Positions 1 through 9,372 of a DNA stretch of 64,000 bases are shown piece after piece. This DNA comes from Leminorella richardii (lineage in GTDB: Bacteria; Pseudomonadota; Gammaproteobacteria; Enterobacterales; Enterobacteriaceae), in NCBI RefSeq assembly GCF_900478135.1, contig NZ_LS483470.1, positions 3,860,001 through 3,924,000 on the forward strand, read 5' to 3'. The notes below the pieces were generated by a model. That model searched no databases. It was not told where the DNA came from and worked only from the letters and a program-made list of their open reading frames with translations. Positions within the stretch are counted from its first letter, which is position 1; the number at the start of each line of letters is the position of its first letter. Both the position numbers and the translations under genes were made by a program.

Positions 1-57
1 TTTATAAAAATATCAATAAATTATAAATAAAACGACTTCGTGCTCAAGGACCATACA

Positions 58-762
58 ATGCAATTCAGCATTCAGCAGCAGGCTGCCCATCGAAATCTCT
101 CGTACGTTGTGGCAGAAAAAATAGCTCACAGTATCCTGTCTGGTCAGTATGCTGCTGAAAGTATTCTTCCAGGAGAAAATGAGCTCTGTGAAATCTACAG
201 CGTAAGCCGAACGGCTATCAGAGAAGCCGTTAAGATGCTTACGGCAAAGGGAATGATTCTGGCCAGACCGCGTATAGGAACTCGCGTTATGCCTCAGTCC
301 TACTGGAACTTTCTTGATAAAGAGTTGCTTTCATGGTGGATAACCAAAGACAACTTTCTGGAAGTCACCGATCACTTTGTTGTTCTTCGCCGCGCTCTAG
401 AGCCACAGGCCGCCGCCTTAGCCGCTACTAATGCAAGCAACGAACAGCGCTATCAGCTCTCTTTACTTATGGCCGAAATGAGGGCTCTACACAGAGAATT
501 TGACGCTGATACCTGGGTTAAAGTCGACACAGACTTCCATGAGCTTATCTATACTGCTAGCTGTAACCCATTACTCACGTCATTCTCCATACTATTCAGC
601 TCTGTCTATCAAACGTACTTCAGATCGGTCACCAATAATGAAGTGATAAAATTGGAACATCACCAGTCTATTGTTGACGCTATATTGAAGAAAGACGCAG
701 AAGCGGCACTGACGGCAACGCAGGCGCTGTTGGAGAAAGATATTAAAGTCTACAATTTCTGA
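58..762 (+). CDS. yieP: FadR/GntR-family transcriptional regulator YieP
   Basis: This is a cytoplasmic DNA-binding regulator of the GntR superfamily, FadR (FCD) subfamily. Residues about 10-78 form the winged helix-turn-helix, with the recognition segment SVSRTAIREAVKML typical of GntR proteins, and about 95-225 form the helical FCD ligand domain, with the DTDFHELI and HHQSIV histidine segments that usually hold a metal ion. I place the start at the ATG preceded by AAGGA rather than the upstream GTG at 40, giving 234 residues, close to the 230 of E. coli YieP. It lies 15 bp upstream of hsrA in the same orientation, as in E. coli, so the exporter is the obvious target. The effector is unknown. 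Confidence 0.85.
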   Translation: MQFSIQQQAAHRNLSYVVAEKIAHSILSGQYAAESILPGENELCEIYSVSRTAIREAVKMLTAKGMILARPRIGTRVMPQSYWNFLDKELLSWWITKDNFLEVTDHFVVLRRALEPQAAALAATNASNEQRYQLSLLMAEMRALHREFDADTWVKVDTDFHELIYTASCNPLLTSFSILFSSVYQTYFRSVTNNEVIKLEHHQSIVDAILKKDAEAALTATQALLEKDIKVYNF

Positions 763-777
763 CTGACGGGGCTGTGA

Positions 778-2166
778 ATGACTCAGGAAACGCGCAGCGT
801 AGCGGGCCTTCCCTGGATTGCCGCTATTGCATTTTTTATGCAGGCGCTAGACGCAACCATTCTTAATACAGCAGTACCGGCTATTGCTAAAAGCCTTAAT
901 CATTCACCGCTTGCAATGCAGTCTGCCATTATTAGCTATACGCTAACCGTTGCGATGCTCATTCCTATTAGCGGTTGGCTGGCAGACAAATTTGGCACTC
1001 GAAAAATATTCACTCTTTCCGTTCTTCTATTTGTCTCAGGTTCACTGCTTTGCGCCATGTCGGGCTCACTCCTTATGCTTGTCGCAGCCCGAATCATTCA
1101 GGGCGTTGGCGGAGCAATGATGATGCCAGTGGCTCGCCTGGCGCTTTTGCGCGCCTATCCGCGCAGTGAGCTTCTTCAAGTTCTGAATTTCATCACCATA
1201 CCCGGCCTGGTTGGCCCCATTATTGGGCCGCTGTTGGGGGGATGGCTGGTAACTTACGCCACCTGGCACTGGATTTTTTTAATTAACATCCCCATTGGCC
1301 TTATCGGCATATTTTACGCCCGCATTTACATGCCGGACTTTACTGCGCCAAGCAAAAAATTTGATACCCTCGGATTTTTACTGTTTGGCCTCAGCCTCGT
1401 TATGATGCTCAGTGCTTTATCCCTATTTAGCGAGAAGATTGTTTCCACAACAATCTCAGTCACTATTTTTATTATTGGCATCGCGCTACTGCTGATGTAT
1501 ATACGGCACGCACTTACTTCGTCCCACCCACTGTTTCATCTCTCTTTATTTAAGATAAGGACATTTTCCATCGGCATTTTCGGCGGGATCATTTCTCGGT
1601 TGGGTACCGGAAGCGTTCCTTTCCTCATGCCGCTTATGCTACAGGTAGGATTTGGCTATTCAGCGCTGACCTCAGGGATGATGATGGCTCCGACAGCAGT
1701 CGGTTCACTAATGGCAAAATCCGCCGTTACCTCTGTTCTAAGGCGGTTTGGCTATAAAAAAACGCTGATATGTGTCACTGTGCTTATCGGCATAATGATC
1801 GCCATGCTGTCATTGCAGAACGCCGGTGAACCCCTTTGGATGCTGATTGTTCCCATGTTTATTATTGGAATAGTCATGTCGATTCAGTTCACATCAATGA
1901 ATACCATCACGCTTGGCGATCTGGATGAAAAAACGGCCAGTTCAGGAAATAGCCTGATGGCCGTCAGTCAGCAGCTTTCTGTAAGCTTCGGCGTTGCCGT
2001 TAGCGCAACAGTGCTCCACGCCTATGAAAGCGTTTCTTTTGGCAACACTATCGACCACTTCCACTATACGTTTATTACCATGGGTCTTATTACGCTGATG
2101 TCGTCGACTATCTTTATGAACTTAAGTCCTAATGACGGCAGCGGTCTGATAAACAAAAAGAAGTAA
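778..2166 (+). CDS. hsrA: MFS drug/metabolite exporter HsrA (YieO)
   Basis: This is an inner-membrane major facilitator superfamily transporter of the DHA2 (14-helix) drug:proton antiporter type. The 462 residues are almost entirely hydrophobic helices. The N-terminal part contains FFMQALDATILNTAVPAI (motif D1-like), GWLADKFGTRKIF (motif A, loop 2-3) and RIIQGVGGAMMMPVARLAL (motif B). E. coli HsrA is about 475 residues. It follows yieP closely and probably shares its transcript. It converges on kup with only 5 bp between the stops. In E. coli the ribose operon lies between hsrA and kup; here nothing does. The natural substrate is not established. Confidence 0.85.
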   Translation: MTQETRSVAGLPWIAAIAFFMQALDATILNTAVPAIAKSLNHSPLAMQSAIISYTLTVAMLIPISGWLADKFGTRKIFTLSVLLFVSGSLLCAMSGSLLMLVAARIIQGVGGAMMMPVARLALLRAYPRSELLQVLNFITIPGLVGPIIGPLLGGWLVTYATWHWIFLINIPIGLIGIFYARIYMPDFTAPSKKFDTLGFLLFGLSLVMMLSALSLFSEKIVSTTISVTIFIIGIALLLMYIRHALTSSHPLFHLSLFKIRTFSIGIFGGIISRLGTGSVPFLMPLMLQVGFGYSALTSGMMMAPTAVGSLMAKSAVTSVLRRFGYKKTLICVTVLIGIMIAMLSLQNAGEPLWMLIVPMFIIGIVMSIQFTSMNTITLGDLDEKTASSGNSLMAVSQQLSVSFGVAVSATVLHAYESVSFGNTIDHFHYTFITMGLITLMSSTIFMNLSPNDGSGLINKKK

Positions 2167-2171
2167 TCAAT

Positions 2172-4040
2172 CTAGATATCAATCTGCGTTCCCAATTCTA
2201 TTACCCTGTTGGGCGGTATCTGGAACTGATCCGGTGCCCTCAGAGCGTTGCGGTTAAGCGCCAGAAACAGCTGCCCTCTTGCACGAAGATACCAGGGCCG
2301 TTTTCCCAATTTGACTGATTCATGTGAAAGGAAAAACGACGTTTCTTCCATACTAAAGGGAAGCCCTTCCAGCCCACACAGATAAAAGATGTTTTCGACA
2401 TTCGGCGTTTCTTTATAGCCGTAACTGGTAACAACCCGCCAGAAAGAGGGCGAAAGCTGCTCGATAGTGACTCGCTGAACGTTATGAACATAGGGTGTAT
2501 CAACAGTTTTTATCGTCAGCAATACCACTCTTTCATGCAACACTTTATTGTGGGTCAGGTTATGCAGCAGGGCAAAAGGGATCACATTTGTAGTTCTTAT
2601 CATGAAAACGGCAGTGCCCTTTACCCTAGTTGGGGGATTTTTCTCTAAAGAGGCTATCAGTGCCTCCAGTGAGTTACCGTGTTCGTTAAGAAGGCGCAGC
2701 AGCCTGAACCGCTCACTTTTCCACGACGTCATGATAATAAACATAATCAGCCCCAAAAGCAGAGGCAGCCAGCCGCCGGAAAACACTTTAACGGCGTTAG
2801 CAAAAAACAGCGGCACATCCACAAACAGGAAGACGGATAAAATTATAGCGATCAGCGGCGTTGACCAATGCCAGTTTTGCCTAGCAACCGTACAGGAAAG
2901 AAACGACGTTATAACCATTGTTCCCGTTACCGCAATACCATAGGCCGCAGCCAAATTGCTGGAGTGCTTAAAGGTAACTATCACTAGCACAACGGCAAAA
3001 TAGAGCATCCAGTTGATTACCGGAATATAAATCTGGCCAGCTTCCATATCGGAAGTATGCAATATCCTCATCGGTGGCAAGTAGCCTAGGTGGACAGCCT
3101 GCCTCGTCAATGAGAAAACACCGGAAATAACAGCCTGTGAAGCAATAACGGTTGCCAAAGCAGCCAGAATGAGTAAAGGGATTAGCGCCCATTGTGGAGC
3201 CAGTAGAAAGAATGGGTTCTTAATGGCTTCCGGCGTTCTCAACAGCAGCGCCCCTTGGCCAAAGTAGTTCAGCACTAAGCAGGGAAGAACTACAGTAAAC
3301 CAGGCATAGCGGATAGGCATCTTGCCAAAGTGCCCCATATCCGCATAAAGCGCCTCCACGCCGGTAATGGAAAGCACTACTGCACCGAGAGCAAAAAACG
3401 ATAGTGACTTATATTGAAGGAAGAAATCCAACGCCCAGCCTGGGTTAAGCGCGTAGAGGATTTGAGGGCTTAGAAAAATGCTGTGAACGCCAAGCGCACC
3501 AATAACGATAAACCACAGCAGCATAACCGGCGCAAATACTTTACTGACTCCGCCCGTACCGTGCTTTTGAATACAAAATAAAAGAGTTAGTACCGCTATT
3601 GCGCAGGGAACCGTATAGGCATTGAGTGATGGTGCTAATACTTCTAACCCTTCCAGAGCCGACATAACGGAAACTGCTGGGGTTATAACAACTTCCCCGT
3701 AAAAAAAGCTGCCTCCAATCAGGCCCAGCACAACAATAAGTCCCGTTTTTTTATCGCTGGCAAACCTTCCAGCTAAAGACATTAGCGTTAATATTCCGCC
3801 TTCCCCAGAATTATCTGCTCTCATCACAAAGCAAAGATACTTAATGGAAACGACGAAAATCAGCATCCAAAAGATAAGTGAAAGAAAACCAAAAATAACG
3901 TCTGGCTCAACGCTAAATCCATAATATCCTGAAAAACATTCCCTTAAGGTATAAAGAGGACTCGTGCCTATGTCGCCGTAGACAACGCCTATCGTCGCAA
4001 GCATCGCCCCAGGTAGCGAACGTTTATTATCAGTACTCAT
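2172..4040 (-). CDS. kup: Low-affinity potassium transporter Kup
   Basis: This is an inner-membrane K+ uptake protein of the KUP/HAK/KT family (K+:H+ symport). The N-terminus carries the family signature GVVYGDIGTSPLYTLRECF, followed by about 12 membrane helices and a C-terminal soluble domain of roughly 170 residues. The open frame runs ten codons further upstream, but the internal start at MSTDNKRSLP matches the E. coli N-terminus and gives 622 residues, identical to the E. coli length. It is divergent from ravA across an AT-rich 203-bp gap, the conserved enterobacterial arrangement. No obvious operator is visible in that gap. Confidence 0.95.
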   Translation of the reverse strand: MSTDNKRSLPGAMLATIGVVYGDIGTSPLYTLRECFSGYYGFSVEPDVIFGFLSLIFWMLIFVVSIKYLCFVMRADNSGEGGILTLMSLAGRFASDKKTGLIVVLGLIGGSFFYGEVVITPAVSVMSALEGLEVLAPSLNAYTVPCAIAVLTLLFCIQKHGTGGVSKVFAPVMLLWFIVIGALGVHSIFLSPQILYALNPGWALDFFLQYKSLSFFALGAVVLSITGVEALYADMGHFGKMPIRYAWFTVVLPCLVLNYFGQGALLLRTPEAIKNPFFLLAPQWALIPLLILAALATVIASQAVISGVFSLTRQAVHLGYLPPMRILHTSDMEAGQIYIPVINWMLYFAVVLVIVTFKHSSNLAAAYGIAVTGTMVITSFLSCTVARQNWHWSTPLIAIILSVFLFVDVPLFFANAVKVFSGGWLPLLLGLIMFIIMTSWKSERFRLLRLLNEHGNSLEALIASLEKNPPTRVKGTAVFMIRTTNVIPFALLHNLTHNKVLHERVVLLTIKTVDTPYVHNVQRVTIEQLSPSFWRVVTSYGYKETPNVENIFYLCGLEGLPFSMEETSFFLSHESVKLGKRPWYLRARGQLFLALNRNALRAPDQFQIPPNRVIELGTQIDI

Positions 4041-4243
4041 AAATATTCTTATGTCAGTGATTAACGCCACAGACAGGTGATATGTAATAAAGGTTAATTA
4101 TAGATGGTATAGATACATTGCACTTTCCTTAATAAAATATTTTTATAAATGGTGGCTACATATATTTATTATTTATAAAGATAATACAATTCTATGAATG
4201 CTATAATATTATTTCCTTTATAGCAGCCAGTATTACCTAACCT

Positions 4244-5767
4244 ATGCTTAATTCAATTCCCCTGTCAGAAAGAGTCACTCGCCTGAGCAACCATCTTGGC
4301 TCCGGTCTCTACGAAAGGCAGCACGCTGTCAGGCTTTGTTTACTGGCTGCTCTTTGCGGGGAAAGCGTTTTTCTACTCGGCCCTCCTGGTATAGCAAAAA
4401 GCCTTATAGCGCGCCGGTTAAAATATGCCTTTAAACAGGCTAACTCCTTTGAATACCTGATGACGCGCTTCTCCACACCGGAAGAGGTGTTCGGTCCTCT
4501 ATCTATCAAAGCGCTGAAAGAAGAGGGGCGCTACGTTCGCCTAACTCAGCACTATTTGCCCGAAGCAGAAATCGTTTTTCTGGATGAAATCTGGAAAGCC
4601 GGGCCCGCCATTCTTAATACACTACTCACGGCAATTAACGAGCGGCGTTTTCGCAACGGCGATACTGAATCTGAAATACCGTTAAAGCTTTTAATCGCTG
4701 CCTCTAATGAACTCCCGGAAGAAGACAGCAGCCTGGAGGCGCTTTACGACAGAATGCTTATTCGAATTTCTCTCACTAACGTCCAGGAAAAAGAGAGTTT
4801 TCTGTCCTTAATTAGTCAAAGTGGTGAAGAAAAGGTCAATTCAGCCGTCGAAGCGCTGGGTGTAGACGACGAAGAGTACCAACAGTGGCAGCAGCACATT
4901 GATAAAATAGCGCTTCCGGAGGAGGTTTTTGAACTAATTTACCGACTTCGCCAGGAAATTAGCACACTAGATAATGGGCCTTACATCTCCGATCGACGTT
5001 GGAAAAAAGCGGTTCGCCTTCTTCAGGCCAGCGCGTTCTTTAACGGGCGAAAGTCTATCGATACCATAGACATCATTTTGCTTAAGGACTGTCTATGGCA
5101 TGACGAACATTCACAGTCGCTGGTTAATCGGCAAATCGAAGGGCTAATGGCCGAGCTAGCCTACCAGCAGCAGGCTATGCTCATACAAATCCAACAAATA
5201 AATCGCGACTGGATGAAGTATCAACAGCAACAGTCAAAGCAGCAGTCTCTGACTGTTGAGGTAAAAAACACCCTGTTTAGCCGCCGGCCTATCTATCAGC
5301 TAAGTCTTCCTTCAGGCGTTTCCGAAGTCACCCTTACGCTAGAAACGCCCCTTACGCTTCATGAGATTGACGTTACTCACGTCGTTATCGAAAAACCTCG
5401 ACTGGAGCAGTGGCTAGCTAAAGGCGACTACTTAAAAGGAAAGCTTAACGGCATTGGCTTTATGCAGTCTCTGGACATGGCCGTTAACGACAACCTACAG
5501 CTGGTTTTACAGGATGCTGGGCTTTCAACATCTACACTCTATCTGTCTAACAGCACAGGGAAAATTCAGCCGTCAGAGCAGCTGACTCAGAGACTCTTAC
5601 AGGTTCAAAATCGCCTTAGTGAACAAAGAAAGCGCTTTAATGACGCTCAGCCCTGCCTGTTTATAGAAAAAGGCTGTCTGACGAAAATAGAAGCGAGTCT
5701 ACTCGCCGTTCATGAAGAAATAGAGCGGCAAAAACGACGTTTTCAGTCCCCTGAACAGCATCAATGA
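4244..5767 (+). CDS. ravA: MoxR-family AAA+ ATPase RavA
   Basis: This is a cytoplasmic hexameric MoxR-type AAA+ ATPase that works with ViaA; in E. coli the pair is linked to respiratory complexes, aminoglycoside uptake and the lysine decarboxylase LdcI. The Walker A motif GPPGIAKS is at residues 46-53 and Walker B VFLDE at 111-115, with sensor 1 in LIAASNELPEED. The C-terminal half carries a helical and beta-rich segment that in E. coli forms the LARA domain contacting LdcI. Length is 507 residues against about 498 in E. coli. The stop overlaps the start of viaA by 4 bp (ATGA), so the two are translationally coupled. Confidence 0.95.
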   Translation: MLNSIPLSERVTRLSNHLGSGLYERQHAVRLCLLAALCGESVFLLGPPGIAKSLIARRLKYAFKQANSFEYLMTRFSTPEEVFGPLSIKALKEEGRYVRLTQHYLPEAEIVFLDEIWKAGPAILNTLLTAINERRFRNGDTESEIPLKLLIAASNELPEEDSSLEALYDRMLIRISLTNVQEKESFLSLISQSGEEKVNSAVEALGVDDEEYQQWQQHIDKIALPEEVFELIYRLRQEISTLDNGPYISDRRWKKAVRLLQASAFFNGRKSIDTIDIILLKDCLWHDEHSQSLVNRQIEGLMAELAYQQQAMLIQIQQINRDWMKYQQQQSKQQSLTVEVKNTLFSRRPIYQLSLPSGVSEVTLTLETPLTLHEIDVTHVVIEKPRLEQWLAKGDYLKGKLNGIGFMQSLDMAVNDNLQLVLQDAGLSTSTLYLSNSTGKIQPSEQLTQRLLQVQNRLSEQRKRFNDAQPCLFIEKGCLTKIEASLLAVHEEIERQKRRFQSPEQHQ

Positions 5768-7215
5768 GCCTGCAAACCATAGAGCTGTTGCTTTCCATCA
5801 GTGAAAGCGAGCTCATAGAGGAAATGATCATAGGGCTGCTGGCCGCGCCGCAGCTGGCGCTTTTCTTTGAAAAATATCCGAAAATAAAACGCTCTTTTGA
5901 TAAAGAAATTACCAGCTGGAAAAAAAAGCTGCGCTACCAGCTACCTCAATCTAACGTACCTTCAGCCATTTCCCATGAGTTTACGCTTTATAAACAGGCC
6001 ATATCCTGGAATACCGCTGACTTTGCTAAACAAGCAAACTCCCTTGTCGATAGCCTAAAGTCCATAAACGCCCCTTTTAGCGATCGGGCTGAAGCTCTCC
6101 TTAAGTCAACCGATAGCCGTGAAGAAGGGTTTCAAAGCCTATTCATCGACAGCTGGAGAAAATCGCTGTCACAGCAGGTTTCTTCTTTACATATTTCCCT
6201 TCTGGAAACTGAGTGGGACAAGCTGATGGAAGATCTGCAGGAACGGCTTGTCGTCAGTAGCAAACTGGAGCCGCTTTTAGTAGAAAATGACAAAGGTGCC
6301 GGCCAGCTGTGGGACATGAGCCGTGCGCAAAAGCATAAAGCAGACTGCGAAAAGCTGATTGAGTACGGTAATTTCCTCGTAAGCCAGCCTCAGCTTCTGC
6401 AGATAGCTGAAATGCTGGGCAGGAGCTATAAGCCCGTAACGCTCGATCGCAGGGAGTCTCAAAACGAAGAATATAAAATTATGGTCAGGGAGCCTGCCGT
6501 ACTGCCGGACAGTGTCGAGGGCATCCACTTAAGCAATGATATCGTTCGCATGTTGCCCGCAGAGATGGTCTTACTTAACGTTGACGATCTGGAAACTGAA
6601 TTCTACCGCCGCTACCTTGAACAACAGCTACTCACCTACCGCCTGAAAGGCGACGTGTGGCGAGAAAGAACCAAGATCCGCGCCGTTTCAAAAACCGTCA
6701 GCGAACGCCAGCCCGGCGGTCCGTTTATTGTTTGTGTAGACACATCAGGCTCTATGGGTGGCTTTAATGAGAAATGCGCTAAAGCCTTTTGCCTGGCACT
6801 CTTGCGCATCGCGATGACAGAAGGGCGAAAGTGCCACGTCATGCTGTTTTCAACCGGCGTTATTCACTATGAGCTCACCTCAGCAAGCGGTATATCAGAA
6901 GCCGTTCGCTTTCTCAGCCAGAGATTTCGCGGCGGTACCGATCTGGCTGGCTGCCTAAAACAGACACTAGAAAAGATTGAAGAAAAAGAGTGGCAAGACG
7001 CGGATATCGTCGTTATATCAGACTTTATAGCCCAGAGCCTGCCCGAAAGTCTTACTCTTAGGCTGATAGATAAACAGAAAAAAAGCGGCCACCGCTTTCA
7101 CGCAGTGGCCATGTCTAAACACGGTAAGCCCGGCATCATGAAAACCTTCGATCGCATCTGGCGATTCGAAACCGAGCTTGGTCAGCGGCTAAAGCGCCGC
7201 TGGTTTAATCATTAA
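5764..7215 (+). CDS. viaA: von Willebrand factor A domain protein ViaA
   Basis: This is the VWA-domain partner of the RavA ATPase. A helical N-terminal region of about 300 residues is followed by a VWA domain whose metal-ion-dependent adhesion site begins with DTSGS at residues 326-330; the later GGTDLAG and ISDF segments complete the site. Length is 483 residues, the same as E. coli as far as I recall. It overlaps ravA by 4 bp. Its own stop overlaps the stop of the convergent asnA gene by a few bases, so the two transcripts must run into each other unless terminated inside the genes. Confidence 0.94.
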   Translation: MSLQTIELLLSISESELIEEMIIGLLAAPQLALFFEKYPKIKRSFDKEITSWKKKLRYQLPQSNVPSAISHEFTLYKQAISWNTADFAKQANSLVDSLKSINAPFSDRAEALLKSTDSREEGFQSLFIDSWRKSLSQQVSSLHISLLETEWDKLMEDLQERLVVSSKLEPLLVENDKGAGQLWDMSRAQKHKADCEKLIEYGNFLVSQPQLLQIAEMLGRSYKPVTLDRRESQNEEYKIMVREPAVLPDSVEGIHLSNDIVRMLPAEMVLLNVDDLETEFYRRYLEQQLLTYRLKGDVWRERTKIRAVSKTVSERQPGGPFIVCVDTSGSMGGFNEKCAKAFCLALLRIAMTEGRKCHVMLFSTGVIHYELTSASGISEAVRFLSQRFRGGTDLAGCLKQTLEKIEEKEWQDADIVVISDFIAQSLPESLTLRLIDKQKKSGHRFHAVAMSKHGKPGIMKTFDRIWRFETELGQRLKRRWFNH

Positions 7216-8201
7216 AGCATGCACTCAACCGCTTCGCGCTGCTCCGGAGTCCACACGCCGCACTGTACCTGACCAATGTGCTTTTGTTGCAAAAGCAGCA
7301 TCACCAAACGGGACTGGCCAATACCACCGCCGATAGTCTGAGGCATTTCACCGCGCAGCAGCGCCTGGTGCCATTCTAGCGCCAGTCGAGACTCATCGCT
7401 GGTTAGTGCCAGCTGACGCTTCAGCGTTTCAGCATCAACGCGGATCCCCATAGAGGAAATCTCAAACGCGTCCTGAAGCACTGGGTTCCACACTAGAATG
7501 TCACCGTTCAAGCCAAGGCCGTCTTCACCTGGGGTTGTCCAGTCATCATAGTCTGGCGCACGCACGTCGTGAGATTCTCCGTGTGACAGCTTACCGCCAA
7601 TACCGATAAGGAAAACGGCACCCAGTTCTTTAGCAATAGCGCGTTCGCGGCCTTTGGCATCCAGAGTTGGATAACGCTGCAGCAGCTCTTCACTGTGAAC
7701 AAAATGAATCTCTTCGGGCAAGAACGGCTTTAAGCCAAATTCACGCTCAACGGCCGCTTCAGTCTCTTTAATAGCAGAGTAAATGGTGCGAACAGTTTGC
7801 TTGAGGTAGTCAGAACTGCGTTCGCCGCTTCCCATTACGCGCTCCCAGTCCCACTGATCGACATAGACGGAGTGAATAGGGCTTAGGCGATCTTCATCCG
7901 GACGCAGCGCCTTCATGTGAGTGTAGATCCCTTCGCCGGTCATAAAACCAAAACGCCCCATAGTTTGGCGCTTCCACTTAGCCAGAGAGTGAACCACTTC
8001 GAACGTCGCTTCCGGTATAGCCTTCACTTTTACCTGAACCGCTTTCTCACAGCCAGAAAGGTTATCCTGAGTACCGTCTCCCACGCGACTCAGAATAGGC
8101 GCCTGAACTTCAATCAGTCCGAGCTTTTGCTCAAGCTGGCGCGAAAAGAACGATTTAACAAAGCTTATCTGTTGTTGTTTTTTAATAAATGGCTGTTTCA
8201 T
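7212..8201 (-). CDS. asnA: Aspartate--ammonia ligase (asparagine synthetase A)
   Basis: AsnA makes asparagine from aspartate, ammonia and ATP, releasing AMP and PPi; it resembles class II aminoacyl-tRNA synthetases. Family segments visible are QAPILSRVGDGTQDNLSG near the N-terminus, VHSLAKWKRQ, HMKALRPDEDRLSPIHSVYVDQWDWE and the C-terminal GGGIGQSRL. The open frame extends 22 codons upstream, but the ATG giving MKQPFIKKQQQISFVKS matches the known N-terminus and yields 329 residues (330 in E. coli). It is divergent from asnC across a 154-bp region with a perfect palindrome, consistent with AsnC activating it when asparagine is scarce. Confidence 0.96.
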   Translation of the reverse strand: MKQPFIKKQQQISFVKSFFSRQLEQKLGLIEVQAPILSRVGDGTQDNLSGCEKAVQVKVKAIPEATFEVVHSLAKWKRQTMGRFGFMTGEGIYTHMKALRPDEDRLSPIHSVYVDQWDWERVMGSGERSSDYLKQTVRTIYSAIKETEAAVEREFGLKPFLPEEIHFVHSEELLQRYPTLDAKGRERAIAKELGAVFLIGIGGKLSHGESHDVRAPDYDDWTTPGEDGLGLNGDILVWNPVLQDAFEISSMGIRVDAETLKRQLALTSDESRLALEWHQALLRGEMPQTIGGGIGQSRLVMLLLQQKHIGQVQCGVWTPEQREAVECML

Positions 8202-8275
8202 TGTGTTTGTCTCAGTGTAGTGACTTCGTTGATAAACATTATTCAACACAAACAGACTTAAATTCAATATTCAAC

Positions 8276-8297
8276 AACCAATATAGCTATATTGGTT
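8276..8297. promoter_or_regulatory. Perfect 22-bp palindrome in the asnA-asnC divergent promoter region
   Basis: Two perfect inverted half-sites AACCAATATAG meet with no spacer. The palindrome sits 74 bp upstream of asnA and 58 bp upstream of asnC. Lrp/AsnC-type regulators bind palindromic AT-rich sites, and AsnC controls both flanking genes in E. coli, so I infer this is the AsnC operator. The sequence shows only the symmetry. Confidence 0.6.
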
Positions 8298-8355
8298 TTT
8301 ATTATTCAATTTAATCGCTATATTAATATTGAAACGACAAAAAAGAGGAATAAAA

Positions 8356-8817
8356 ATGGCCGATAATTACCAGATCGATAATTTGGATAGAGATATTCTT
8401 AATGAACTGATGAAAAACGCCCGTGTCCCCTATGCTGAACTGGCAAAAAACTTTAACGTCAGCCCAGGCACTATTCACGTCAGAGTTGAAAAGATGAAGC
8501 AGGCGGGGATCATTTTAGGCACTCAGGTTGAGATCAGCCCGAAGAAGCTTGGCTACGACGTTTGCTGTTTTATAGGCATTATTCTTAAAAGTGCAAAGGA
8601 CTATCCAGAAGCGCTAATCAAGCTCTCTAATCTAGAAGAGGTCGTTGAAGCCTACTACACCACCGGTCATTACAGCATATTTATCAAAGTGATGACCCGC
8701 TCAATCGATGGCTTACAGCATGTACTTATCAACAAGATCCAGACGATTGACGAGATCCAGTCAACTGAAACGCTGATCTCCCTACAGAACCCTATTATGA
8801 GGACGATCAGACCATAA
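8356..8817 (+). CDS. asnC: Lrp/AsnC-family regulator AsnC
   Basis: AsnC is the founding member of the Lrp/AsnC family; in E. coli it activates asnA, responds to asparagine and represses its own gene. The helix-turn-helix is at about residues 5-60 (LDRDILNELMKNARVPYAELAKNFNVSPGTIHVRVEKM), followed by the RAM ligand-binding ferredoxin-like domain (GYDVCCFIGIILK, AYYTTGHYSIFIKV). The frame opens nine codons earlier, but the ATG preceded by AGAGGA gives 153 residues against 152 in E. coli. It is followed by mioC on the same strand, and in E. coli asnC transcripts can read into mioC and oriC. Confidence 0.95.
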   Translation: MADNYQIDNLDRDILNELMKNARVPYAELAKNFNVSPGTIHVRVEKMKQAGIILGTQVEISPKKLGYDVCCFIGIILKSAKDYPEALIKLSNLEEVVEAYYTTGHYSIFIKVMTRSIDGLQHVLINKIQTIDEIQSTETLISLQNPIMRTIRP

Positions 8818-8837
8818 ATTATTTTTTAATACCCATA

Positions 8838-8846
8838 TTGTCCACA
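8838..8846 (+). promoter_or_regulatory. DnaA-box-like site upstream of mioC
   Basis: TTGTCCACA differs from the consensus DnaA box TTATCCACA at one position and lies about 60 bp upstream of the mioC start. In E. coli the mioC promoter contains a DnaA box through which DnaA represses mioC. Same location, so the same role is inferred. Confidence 0.5.
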
Positions 8847-8907
8847 GGTAGATCCCAGCCATTTCACCGCGTACAATGCGCGAAATGTAAATCTAAAGAG
8901 AAAGACA

Positions 8908-9372
8908 ATGCCTGATATTACCCTCATCAGCGGCAGTACCCTCGGCGGCGCCGAATACGTAGCGGAACATCTTGAAGAAAAGCTTAACCTGGCTGGCTTC
9001 AGTACCGAAGTGCTACACGGAGCAGAGTTCGATGAGCTTAGTGATGAAGGGATCTGGCTTATTGTCACATCAACGCACGGTGCAGGTGAACTACCTGATA
9101 ACATCCAGCCTCTTTTTGAACAGATAAAAGAGCAGGAACCAGACTTAAGCCAGATCTCATATGGCGCAGTTGGTCTTGGAAGTAAAGAGTACGATACCTT
9201 TTGCGGTGGCATAAAAGCCTTTGATAGTCTTCTTCAAGAAAGAGGGGCCAAAAGAATAGGATCCCTATTGGAGATCGACGTTACAGAACATGAAATACCA
9301 GAAGATCCAGCAGAAAAATGGCTCGATCTCTGGCTAGACGATCTAAATGAAAGCGCTTTTTTAAAAAAATAA
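8908..9372 (+). CDS. mioC: Flavodoxin-like protein MioC
   Basis: This is a short-chain flavodoxin that binds FMN; E. coli MioC can serve as an electron carrier for biotin synthase. The phosphate-binding loop is ISGSTLGGAEYVAEHL near the N-terminus, followed by STHGAGELPDN and the late flavodoxin segment GLGSKEYDTFCGGIKAFD. Length is 154 residues (147 in E. coli), the extra residues being an acidic C-terminal tail. It reads straight into oriC, the conserved arrangement in which mioC transcription traverses the origin. The start is supported by AAAGAGAAAG upstream. Confidence 0.93.
   Translation: MPDITLISGSTLGGAEYVAEHLEEKLNLAGFSTEVLHGAEFDELSDEGIWLIVTSTHGAGELPDNIQPLFEQIKEQEPDLSQISYGAVGLGSKEYDTFCGGIKAFDSLLQERGAKRIGSLLEIDVTEHEIPEDPAEKWLDLWLDDLNESAFLKK

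Noticed and set aside
1..57. GTG start at 40 for yieP
   Set aside because: The ATG at 58 has a proper AAGGA and yields a length near the E. coli protein.
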